A model generated the notes under the pieces. It searched no databases. It was not told the DNA's origin and saw nothing but the letters and a program-made list of their open reading frames with translations. This document shows positions 1-5,561 of a stretch of 5,561 bases of DNA, piece after piece (the stretch's first letter is position 1; each line of letters begins with the position of its first letter). The DNA is taken from the NCBI GenBank assembly GCA_947095945.1, contig CAMUQM010000136.1:1-5561 (forward strand), given 5' to 3'. Made by a program: the position numbers and the translations under genes. The DNA comes from an uncultured Prevotella sp. Its GTDB lineage: Bacteria; Bacteroidota; Bacteroidia; Bacteroidales; Bacteroidaceae.

Positions 1-866
1 CAGGCTCCGTTCTAACAACTGTGGCAGTATTGATAATGCTGTTTACGAATAGTTATAAAAAGATGGAACGTGCCATTATTGGCTTTGTGTCAATGATTGG
101 GCTTTCGTTTGTTTATGAACTCTTCCTTGTTGATATTCATTGGCCTGCAGCCATTGAAGGAGCATTCGTTCCTACTGTCCCTCAAGGTTCTCTGTTGATT
201 ATTATGAGTGTGTTGGGTGCTGTTGTGATGCCTCATAATCTGTTTCTTCATTCAGAGATTGTACAGAGTCGCGAGATTCACTTAAAGGGTGATGAACGTA
301 TTCGCCACATGTTGAAGTATGAGTTTGTTGATACGCTTTTCTCTATGATTGTCGGCTGGGCTATTAATTCTGCTATGATACTTTTGGCTGCAAGTACGTT
401 CTTTTCTCATGGTCAGCATGTAGACGAACTGTCTCAAGCACAGGCAATGTTACAACCACTTTTGGGCAATAATGCTGCGAATATATTCGCAATAGCCTTG
501 CTTTTAGCAGGTATTTCCAGCACGATAACCAGTGGAATGGCTGCAGGTAGTATTTTCTCTGGACTTTTTGGTGAGTCATATAATGCGAAAGATACGCACT
601 CTATTGTTGGAATTATCCTCTCGTTGGGTATTGCACTTCTGATGATTTTCTTTATTGGTGACCCATTTAAAGGACTGATTATCTCACAGATGTTCCTGTC
701 TGTACAGCTTCCTTTCACCGTCTTCTTACAAGTAGGTTTGACGTCTTCCAAGCGAGTAATGGGTAAGTATGCCAATAGTAAGTTGAATATGCTCTTCCTT
801 TATTCGTTAGCAGGTATTGTCACCTTACTTAACATATGGCTCTTGATAGAGAGTATATCAGGGTGA
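1..866 (+). CDS. mntH: Nramp-family divalent metal transporter (MntH-like), C-terminal part, 5'-truncated by window edge
   Basis: Proton-coupled importer of Mn2+/Fe2+ in the inner membrane, by family. The reading frame is open to the left edge (first full codon at 3), so the GTG at 21 is an internal valine, not a start. About 287 codons are visible; Nramp proteins usually have a little over 400, so TM1 with its DPGN motif and the first helices lie outside. Numbering from the codon at 21: the TM6 signature is MPHNLFLHS (70-78), with Ala67 and Met70 forming the A-x-x-M metal site (Met favours Mn/Fe over Mg-type NRMT relatives). TM8 has GISSTITSGMAAG (164-176), and TM10 has SQMFLSVQLPF (222-232) followed by the typical cytoplasmic SSKRVMGKYAN (242-252). 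Hydrophobic stretches at about 18-37, 57-70, 102-122, 152-178, 193-212, 217-240 and 256-278 fit TM5-TM11. The gene ends in TGA at 864-866 and converges on the ligase gene. Family assignment is firm; the exact metal is inferred. Confidence 0.93.
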   Translation, partial: GSVLTTVAVLIMLFTNSYKKMERAIIGFVSMIGLSFVYELFLVDIHWPAAIEGAFVPTVPQGSLLIIMSVLGAVVMPHNLFLHSEIVQSREIHLKGDERIRHMLKYEFVDTLFSMIVGWAINSAMILLAASTFFSHGQHVDELSQAQAMLQPLLGNNAANIFAIALLLAGISSTITSGMAAGSIFSGLFGESYNAKDTHSIVGIILSLGIALLMIFFIGDPFKGLIISQMFLSVQLPFTVFLQVGLTSSKRVMGKYANSKLNMLFLYSLAGIVTLLNIWLLIESISG

Positions 867-935
867 TAATATTCTGAAAGTATAGGATGAGAACTTTGTT
901 TTGTAATAAAAATTCACAAGTCCGAAATGAATAGA

Positions 936-1026
936 TGCTTAATAGCATTCGAATTAGGCGTTAATTGAGGTCTTAAAGGGCGTTAGTTGCATGTCAACTA
1001 ACGCCCTTTTGCAATGCTATTAAGCA
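936..1026. repeat. Nested palindromic element: 14-base outer inverted repeats around a 15-bp hairpin
   Basis: The outer arms TGCTTAATAGCATT (936-949) and AATGCTATTAAGCA (1013-1026) are perfect reverse complements. They enclose the hairpin at 975-1009, with 25 bases on the left and only 3 on the right between outer and inner arms. A plain terminator does not need a second, distant perfect pair of arms. The 91-base unit therefore resembles a dispersed palindromic repeat or a small MITE-like element that also supplies the terminator. I see no obvious target-site duplication at its ends (936 and 1026). Copies elsewhere in the genome cannot be checked here. Confidence 0.6.
975..1010 (+). terminator. 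Rho-independent terminator of the Nramp gene
   Basis: Arms AAAGGGCGTTAGTTG (975-989) and CAACTAACGCCCTTT (995-1009) form a perfect 15-bp stem with a 5-base loop CATGT. The GC-rich core is followed by TTTT (1007-1010), partly within the stem. It lies 109 bases after the Nramp stop. The stem has A runs on one side and T runs on the other, so it could also stop minus-strand transcripts reading past the ligase gene. Confidence 0.75.
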
Positions 1027-1253
1027 CCTTTTCTTACACGTTTCTGCAACTATTTGATAGTCTGATGATTATAGAGTCGGCTTTTCTTATGTTTTTGGAG
1101 GTGAAATAATCACTATTGCTTTCTTTTTATGTAATGATTTTTCAGAGTCTATGTACAGAAATCTTCGAAGTATTAAAATGAAAGTTTTTTGTGTCGGAGG
1201 GTGATAATAACAAATAGACAGTTGACAGTCTTGGCTATGTTCTCGTTTGATGA

Positions 1254-1310
1254 ATAACTTTGGTTCTTCCGTTAAAGTTATACGAAATGTGTTTATGCAT
1301 TTAACGGAAG
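1254..1310. repeat. Two overlapping, mutually exclusive inverted repeats
   Basis: Arms CTTCCGTTAAA (1266-1276) and TTTAACGGAAG (1300-1310) form an 11-bp stem with a 23-base loop. A second pair, ATAACTTT (1254-1261) and AAAGTTAT (1274-1281), forms an 8-bp stem with a 12-base loop. The two share bases 1274-1276, so only one can form fully at a time. They lie downstream of the ligase terminator on the minus strand. No run of T follows either stem, so I do not call a terminator; the function is unknown. Confidence 0.5.
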
Positions 1311-1314
1311 TATC

Positions 1315-1391
1315 AAATAAAATGGGGATATAAATCTTCTTCTATCCATAGTTGCATAAAAATGCTGGATAAAAGCAGGTTTATATCCCCA
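1315..1391 (-). terminator. Branched hairpin plus T-tract, probable terminator of the ligase gene
   Basis: Read on the minus strand, the ligase stop is followed after about 21 bases by TGGGGATATAAA (1391-1380), which pairs perfectly over 12 bp with 1334-1323. Inside it TATCCA (1343-1348) pairs with TGGATA (1366-1371), and GCAT (1354-1357) pairs with ATGC (1362-1365) around an AAAA loop. On the minus strand the outer stem is followed directly by TTTTATTT (1322-1315), as in an intrinsic terminator. The long, three-tier stem is larger than a terminator needs. Confidence 0.6.
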
Positions 1392-1412
1392 ATATTATAA
1401 TCTATTAGAAAA

Positions 1413-3077
1413 TTATTCTGTGTATAAGAATCGCTTGATAGACTTCTTTGGTGTCTTCTCAAACTCTTCTTCTTGAATACGTATTTCAGCAACCTTGCAG
1501 TAAGCTGGAATTATCGTATTCAACTGAGTGCGGTTCTCCTCCATAATATTCTTGAGATCATCCGCATTGAGTCCTAAGTTCTGAGCTTCGTCGTAATCAG
1601 GATGTACCAAGCCAATAAGTTTTTCACCACTCTGAATAACCAAACTTTCAGCTACAAGAGGTAGAGAATTAAGTTTATCCTCTATCTCCTCTGGGTAAAT
1701 ATTTTGTCCGTTACTTCCGAGAAGCATATTCTTAGAACGTCCCTTAATAAAAACGTTACCATCCTCATCCATCAAGCCAAGGTCACCTGTATGGAACCAG
1801 CCGTCCTTATCAATTGTCTGACTTGTATCCTCCTCATTCTTATAGTAACCTAAAAGAACGTTAGGTCCTTTGGTCAGAATCTCTCCCGGTACATTAGCAG
1901 GATCAGTACTGTTTATACGAACTTCCTGATGTAAAGCTGCCTGACCGCAAGACCCCTGCTTAAATGTCTGCCAGTCACGATAACAGATAATCGGACCACA
2001 TTCTGTTGCACCATAACCTACAGTATATGGGAACTCTATGAGACGTAAGAAACTCTCAATTTCGCCATTGAGTGCAGCTCCACCGATAATAATCTCATAA
2101 AGATTACCTCCAAATGCCTGATACACCTGTTCACGAATCTTCGCACGTACCTTCTTGCTGATGACTGGCATATTCAGCAGGAGGCGCATACGGTTGTTCT
2201 GAATCTTTGGGAAGACCTTCTTACGGATAATCTTCTCAATAACCAAAGGTACAGCAATCATAATTACTGGCTTCACCTCTTGAAGTGCTTGAGAGATAAT
2301 TGCAGGAGAAGGGATACGTGTCAAATAGTAAATATGAACACCTGAGAGGAATTCATAGATAAACTCGAATGACATTCCGTACATGTGAGCCATTGGAAGA
2401 ATACTAATAACATTATCACCCGGCTTAATCACATGACCTAAGACGTGTTTTGCAAAATCAGCATTACTCCATAAAGAACGATATGGGAGCATTACACCCT
2501 TAGAACGACCAGTTGTACCACTGGTATAATTAATCAAAGCAAGTTCGTCTGGACTCTGCTCACGGTAGTAGTGAATATGCTCTGGACGGAAATACTTTGG
2601 ATAACGACGGCCGAACTCCTCATTGAGATGTTCGCGTGCGTAAGTCAACTTTTCCGTACGGCTTAGTACCAATGAATAATCTGGAATATAGATAATTCCC
2701 TCCAGACTTGGCATCTTCATTGCATCAACCTGTGTCACAACAACATCACCTACAAAGAGAAGTTTTGCATCTGAGTGATTGACAATGTTATGAATCTGCT
2801 CTGGCATGAACTCATGTAAGATAGGTACAGCTACAGCTCCATATGTGAGCACTGCGAGGAAAGCAGCAGCCCATGCTGAAGAGTTTCTTCCACATAGTGC
2901 TATCTTATCACCACGTTTCACACCACTTGCCTCAAACATAATGTGCAACTTTTCAATCTTTCTTGCTACATCATGATATTGAAGGGTCTTACCTTTATAA
3001 TCTGTAAGAGCATCACGGTCCCAATGTTCGATGATACTCTTCTCAATTAATTCATTAAAACTTGGAATCTTTTCCAT
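1413..3077 (-). CDS. AMP-forming acyl-CoA synthetase (long-chain fatty acid-CoA ligase type)
   Basis: Activates a carboxylic acid, probably a fatty acid, to acyl-AMP and then acyl-CoA in the cytoplasm or at the inner membrane face. With the ATG at 3077 the protein has 554 residues, normal for the family. In that numbering the ATP-binding loop is YTSGTTGRSKGVM (184-196), the A5 motif YGATE (355-359), A7 GWFHTGDLG (426-434) with Asp432, and A8 GRSKN followed by NIYPEEIE (446-466) at the hinge to the small C-terminal domain. The A10 segment reads KTPKKSIKR (541-549); the usual catalytic lysine position is Ser546, with Lys545 next to it. An in-frame TTG at 3092 would add five residues, but it sits almost at the predicted transcription start, so the ATG is preferred. 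The gene has its own promoter and ends TAA. Substrate chain length cannot be read from the sequence; other acyl or aryl acids are possible. Confidence 0.93.
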   Translation of the reverse strand: MEKIPSFNELIEKSIIEHWDRDALTDYKGKTLQYHDVARKIEKLHIMFEASGVKRGDKIALCGRNSSAWAAAFLAVLTYGAVAVPILHEFMPEQIHNIVNHSDAKLLFVGDVVVTQVDAMKMPSLEGIIYIPDYSLVLSRTEKLTYAREHLNEEFGRRYPKYFRPEHIHYYREQSPDELALINYTSGTTGRSKGVMLPYRSLWSNADFAKHVLGHVIKPGDNVISILPMAHMYGMSFEFIYEFLSGVHIYYLTRIPSPAIISQALQEVKPVIMIAVPLVIEKIIRKKVFPKIQNNRMRLLLNMPVISKKVRAKIREQVYQAFGGNLYEIIIGGAALNGEIESFLRLIEFPYTVGYGATECGPIICYRDWQTFKQGSCGQAALHQEVRINSTDPANVPGEILTKGPNVLLGYYKNEEDTSQTIDKDGWFHTGDLGLMDEDGNVFIKGRSKNMLLGSNGQNIYPEEIEDKLNSLPLVAESLVIQSGEKLIGLVHPDYDEAQNLGLNADDLKNIMEENRTQLNTIIPAYCKVAEIRIQEEEFEKTPKKSIKRFLYTE

Positions 3078-3100
3078 TGCACAATATTTCAATCTGTGTG

Positions 3101-3131
3101 CAAAGATACATATTTATAAGCACATTTCAAA
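3101..3131 (-). promoter_or_regulatory. Bacteroidetes-type promoter of the ligase gene
   Basis: On the minus strand a -7 box TATCTTTG (3108-3101) matches TAnnTTTG exactly. A -33 box TTTG (3131-3128) lies 19 nt upstream, the usual spacing for the Bacteroidetes primary sigma factor. Transcription would start near 3094-3096, giving a leader of only about 17-20 nt before the ATG at 3077. There is no GGAGG-like site in this leader, which is common in this phylum. Confidence 0.7.
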
Positions 3132-3203
3132 ATATTATGTGCAAAAATCTATAATAATAAGGGCAAAAGTCTACATTGAGAATTAAAGTAGAAATCACTG
3201 TAG

Positions 3204-3228
3204 CTTTTCTTTTTTAGCAAAAGAAAAG
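3204..3228. repeat. AT-rich 10-bp hairpin between the two minus-strand genes
   Basis: CTTTTCTTTT (3204-3213) and AAAAGAAAAG (3219-3228) are perfect reverse complements with a 5-base loop. The stem contains only two G:C pairs per arm, and no T-run follows it on the minus strand. It lies just beyond the PpiD terminator on that strand. It could be a weak back-up stop or chance homopurine/homopyrimidine symmetry. Confidence 0.35.
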
Positions 3229-3244
3229 GAATATATAGAGTCAT

Positions 3245-3281
3245 AAAAAAGACGGATGCATTTCAAAAATACATCCGTCTT
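3245..3281 (-). terminator. Rho-independent terminator of the PpiD-like gene
   Basis: On the minus strand, AAGACGGATGTATTT (3281-3267) pairs with AAATGCATCCGTCTT (3263-3249), a 15-bp stem around a 3-base loop, followed by four more T (3248-3245). One pair is a G.U wobble in minus-strand RNA but would be a C.A mismatch in plus-strand RNA, which supports the minus orientation. It begins 25 bases after the PpiD stop codon and separates this gene from the downstream ligase unit. Confidence 0.87.
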
Positions 3282-3306
3282 ATATATATTAAGGTGTTGT
3301 TATCTT

Positions 3307-5454
3307 TTAGAAGAAGAGATAGCGGTTGTCAACAACATTTGCCTTGAGGATGAGATCCTGCATAAAGTTGCCTACCAACTGCATATTCATTTGAGCAGCC
3401 TGCTGCATTACTAAGGTCTCATCATACTTAGAACCTGCACGCATAGACTTCTTCTCTACCTGAAATACGTAAACACCTGCATTACCCTTTACAGGAGCCT
3501 TAGAGAATTTGCCTGCTGCAGTACCTGCAACTGCACCAGAGAGAGCTGGCTCAACAGAACCTGTTGCCTGTACGAAAGCTGGAGCAGAGAAAGTTACTTG
3601 ATTTACAGGAGATACCTTAGCACCCTTAGCTTGAGCTGCAGCGATAGAGTTTACACCCTTGAGCTTAGCCATGAGCTTCTGAGCTTTCTTATCCTTCATA
3701 ACTTCACGTTTGAGGATTTCTTTCACCTGTGCATCATCCCATGAACGATAGCCCTTTGGATGAACAGAAGTCAAAGCGATAACCAAGAGGTGGTCATTGT
3801 TACCACACTCATAGAGAGGTGAAACTTCTCCCTGCTTAGCCTCAAAGAGCCACTTGAGTGCATCACGTGTAGCCTGAATGCCTGCTACATAGTGCTCTGC
3901 TGTTGAGAGGTCGTTGAGTGACTGAACCTGATAACCTGACTTAGCAGCATTCTTCTCAAGGTCAGCTGCAGTAGTATTCTTAGCTACGAACTCAGAGAAC
4001 TTATTGTAAGCATCGCTACGTGTTGCCTTAGAGAAGTCTACAAGTTTCTTGATAACGGCAGCAGTTGTCTTAGTTGTATAAGCTTTCTTGTCAAGTACCT
4101 GAAGGATTATGTTACCCTGTGCAAGAGAAAGATTCTGAGTTGCATTCACCTCACCATTGAGTAGTGCATTAACGAATGTACGATTGTCCTGATTCATGCT
4201 TGGAGCCATCTCATACTGCTGACCAGTAAACCACACCTTCTCACCAGTCTGACCATAACGCTTAGCAAGTGCATCGAAATCAGCACCACCTGCCAATGCC
4301 TTTTGGATAGAATCAGCCTTAGCACGTGCCTCATCAATAGTAGCAGCAGCGATGTTAATCTGACGGAACTGAATAGAGTCAGCCAACTGCGCTTTAGAAA
4401 GCACACGAATAATGTTCAATGTATTGTCCTGAGCATTTTCAACCACACCAGTTGTACCCACTGAAAGAGAATCAATCTTTGATGCGATGTCAGGATACTG
4501 CTGGTAAGCCTTGCTGCTTACAGGAAGACCGAGATAAGAAATAACAGAACCACTCTTACTAACAACTGCTGATGGATCCTCTGCAGTAGCAAGCTGCTTT
4601 TGGAATTCATTCATTTCTTTAACAACCTGATTGCGGTCTGCTGCGCTTGCCTTAATCTGGAAGTCAACGAACTTGATATCACGTGTCTCAACATTCTGAC
4701 GGAAAGCTGGCTTAAGCTCCTCATACTTAGCTTTGAGGTCTTCATCAGTAACCTTAACATCAGCATCCTTTACAGTGCTGTAAGCCAAAGATGCAAGCTG
4801 AATCTGACTTTCCTCATTGTTATCCTTGAAAGCCATCTTAGCCTCAACCTTGTTTGAGAGAACACAGCTTGCAAGAAGTGCCTGATACTTCTGACCGAGC
4901 AACTGTGAGCGGAGGTTCTTCTCAACAAAGAGCCAGTAATCATAGACAGCCTGCATTTGCTCAAGCTGTGGAGACTTAGCAGCTTTTGCCTTGTTGTAGC
5001 TATCAAAGAACTGCTTGAGAGCGTTTACGTCAAAACGACCAGTCTGCTGGTTAACAAATGGAGTCTGAGCCAACATTGGGTTAGTACCCTCGTTCAACAC
5101 GTTCTGAACCTCATTCTCTGTTACAGTAAGACCAACCTTCTCTGCATCAGCCTCAATAACACGATTGCTTACAAGCTGCTGCCAAACTTGATCCTTTACT
5201 TGATTAAGTTCCTGCTCAGTGAGGTTGTCACGTTGCATAGTGAACTTAATTGCTGACTGATACTCATCAATCAACTTTTGATAGTCCTGAACACTAATCT
5301 TTTTGCCCAGAATTTCTCCAATCTGCTGACGTGCTTCACCCTTGATACCATTACAAGAGCGGAAACCTTCTTCAGCCAAGAATGCAAACAAGGCAAGACC
5401 GATAGCTGCTACCAGTATGCCACCTTTGCTTCTGATTTTTCCTAATGCTGCCAT
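3307..5454 (-). CDS. ppiD: PpiD/SurA-like membrane-anchored periplasmic folding factor with parvulin-like domains
   Basis: Predicted helper of envelope protein folding, held to the inner membrane with its bulk in the periplasm. The 715-residue protein begins with a short basic stretch and one hydrophobic anchor (about 12-27), without a cleavage site typical of a free secreted protein. A SurA_N-like helical region follows (about 45-205; LVSNRVIEADAEKVGLTVTENEV at 94-116 is the characteristic part). Next come degenerate parvulin-like units at about 256-355 and 361-458, and two C-terminal parvulin-like stretches ending near 566 and 668. In the second unit Gln365 and Asn448 occupy the positions of the two conserved parvulin histidines, so isomerase activity is doubtful and a chaperone role more likely. 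E. coli PpiD has 623 residues; this longer form is usual in Bacteroidales, as far as I know. The start is the ATG at 5454, in an A/T-rich context without Shine-Dalgarno. It is followed by its own terminator. Confidence 0.88.
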   Translation of the reverse strand: MAALGKIRSKGGILVAAIGLALFAFLAEEGFRSCNGIKGEARQQIGEILGKKISVQDYQKLIDEYQSAIKFTMQRDNLTEQELNQVKDQVWQQLVSNRVIEADAEKVGLTVTENEVQNVLNEGTNPMLAQTPFVNQQTGRFDVNALKQFFDSYNKAKAAKSPQLEQMQAVYDYWLFVEKNLRSQLLGQKYQALLASCVLSNKVEAKMAFKDNNEESQIQLASLAYSTVKDADVKVTDEDLKAKYEELKPAFRQNVETRDIKFVDFQIKASAADRNQVVKEMNEFQKQLATAEDPSAVVSKSGSVISYLGLPVSSKAYQQYPDIASKIDSLSVGTTGVVENAQDNTLNIIRVLSKAQLADSIQFRQINIAAATIDEARAKADSIQKALAGGADFDALAKRYGQTGEKVWFTGQQYEMAPSMNQDNRTFVNALLNGEVNATQNLSLAQGNIILQVLDKKAYTTKTTAAVIKKLVDFSKATRSDAYNKFSEFVAKNTTAADLEKNAAKSGYQVQSLNDLSTAEHYVAGIQATRDALKWLFEAKQGEVSPLYECGNNDHLLVIALTSVHPKGYRSWDDAQVKEILKREVMKDKKAQKLMAKLKGVNSIAAAQAKGAKVSPVNQVTFSAPAFVQATGSVEPALSGAVAGTAAGKFSKAPVKGNAGVYVFQVEKKSMRAGSKYDETLVMQQAAQMNMQLVGNFMQDLILKANVVDNRYLFF

Positions 5455-5500
5455 TTTAGATTTATTATTTGATTTTAATTATTCTATTCAATATGACAAA

Positions 5501-5530
5501 TTGCCCACAAAAATACAAAAAAAAGGGCAA
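5501..5530. repeat. Inverted repeat TTGCCC-N18-GGGCAA across the PpiD promoter
   Basis: TTGCCC (5501-5506) and GGGCAA (5525-5530) are perfect 6-base inverted repeats separated by 18 bases. The -7 box (5508-5515) lies between them. The position would suit an operator, but arms of six bases in AT-rich DNA can arise by chance. No regulator is visible in the window. Confidence 0.3.
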
Positions 5531-5538
5531 GTATCATA
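5508..5538 (-). promoter_or_regulatory. Probable Bacteroidetes-type promoter of the PpiD-like gene
   Basis: On the minus strand the -7 box TATTTTTG (5515-5508) matches TAnnTTTG. The segment TATG (5538-5535), 19 nt upstream, matches three of four bases of the TTTG -33 box. Transcription would start near 5501-5503, giving a leader of about 47 nt that is very AT-rich and has no Shine-Dalgarno sequence before the ATG at 5454. The T-rich surroundings make chance matches easier, so this is less certain than the ligase promoter. Confidence 0.5.
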
Positions 5539-5561
5539 ATTTTTCATTCAGAAATTACTCT

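Larger units (their letters stand above)
867..1412. other. Convergent intergenic region, 546 bases, no credible gene
   Basis: This stretch separates the 3' end of the Nramp gene (plus) from the 3' end of the ligase gene (minus). I found no reading frame with a plausible start, ribosome-binding context and length on either strand. It is AT-rich and carries three blocks of inverted repeats, listed separately (936-1026, 1254-1310, 1323-1391). The part from about 1030 to 1250 shows nothing I can name. Both flanking genes end here, so the structures are expected to act in 3' ends or as repeat elements rather than as leaders. Confidence 0.8.

Noticed and set aside
373..775. Minus-strand open frames opposite the Nramp gene
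   Set aside because: They lie wholly inside a well-supported transporter gene, and their translations look like antisense composition with no family resemblance.
1097..1181. Strong Shine-Dalgarno-like GGAGGTGA followed by a 21-codon TTG-initiated (or 15-codon ATG-initiated) frame on the plus strand
   Set aside because: The spacing to the TTG is about 14 bases, the peptide has no recognisable character, no promoter precedes it, and genes in this phylum seldom rely on such sites. Probably chance.
861..1210. Direct repeat GGGTGATAATA at 861-871 and 1200-1210
   Set aside because: Eleven bases in AT-rich DNA, one copy overlapping a stop codon, with no further similarity around either copy. Treated as coincidence.
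936..1391. CRISPR array or tRNA/small structured RNA gene in the convergent gap
   Set aside because: The repeats are inverted, not evenly spaced direct repeats, and no cloverleaf with conserved T-loop bases could be drawn.
3101..3172. Three similar minus-strand segments TATCTTTGCAC, AGATTTTTGCAC and AGACTTTTGCCC that might be tandem promoters
   Set aside because: Only the first matches TAnnTTTG with a -33 box at proper spacing. The others have the wrong TA-to-TTTG distance and no TTTG at about 19 nt upstream.
4194..5539. Several open frames of 65-99 codons overlapping the PpiD-like gene on both strands
   Set aside because: All are shadows of the 715-codon gene; none has a plausible start region or domain, and the one extending past 5454 runs across the promoter and start.

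Overview
The window looks like ordinary chromosomal DNA from a member of the Bacteroidales, most likely Prevotella or a close relative. Three things point that way. Both minus-strand genes are preceded by Bacteroidetes-type -7 boxes (TAnnTTTG), one with a TTTG -33 box 19 nt upstream. Neither gene has a Shine-Dalgarno sequence in front of its likely start. All three proteins resemble Bacteroidales versions of their families. The genus is an inference; no rRNA or other diagnostic marker is present.

Layout: (1) 1-866, plus strand: the C-terminal two thirds of an Nramp/MntH-type divalent metal transporter that enters from the left edge. (2) 867-1412: a 546-base convergent intergenic region with no credible gene but much inverted-repeat structure. 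It holds a strong terminator hairpin (975-1009) enclosed in a second pair of 14-base inverted repeats (936-949/1013-1026), a pair of overlapping hairpins (1254-1310), and a branched hairpin (1323-1391) that suits a terminator for the minus-strand gene. (3) 1413-3077, minus strand: an AMP-forming acyl-CoA synthetase (long-chain fatty acid-CoA ligase type). (4) 3078-3306: a compact boundary with the ligase promoter (3101-3131) and the terminator of the next gene (3245-3281). (5) 3307-5454, minus strand: a PpiD/SurA-like membrane-anchored periplasmic folding factor with degenerate parvulin domains. (6) 5455-5561: its AT-rich leader and a probable promoter; the left neighbour of mntH and whatever lies beyond 5561 are outside the window.

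The three genes look like three separate transcription units: metal uptake, fatty-acid activation and envelope protein folding. I see no evidence that they form one pathway. No mobile element, CRISPR array, RNA gene or defence system is visible, and I do not see a new multi-gene system. The points most worth following are the nested palindrome at 936-1026 (possible dispersed repeat), the serine at the canonical A10 catalytic-lysine position of the ligase, and the loss of both conserved parvulin histidines in the PpiD-like protein.
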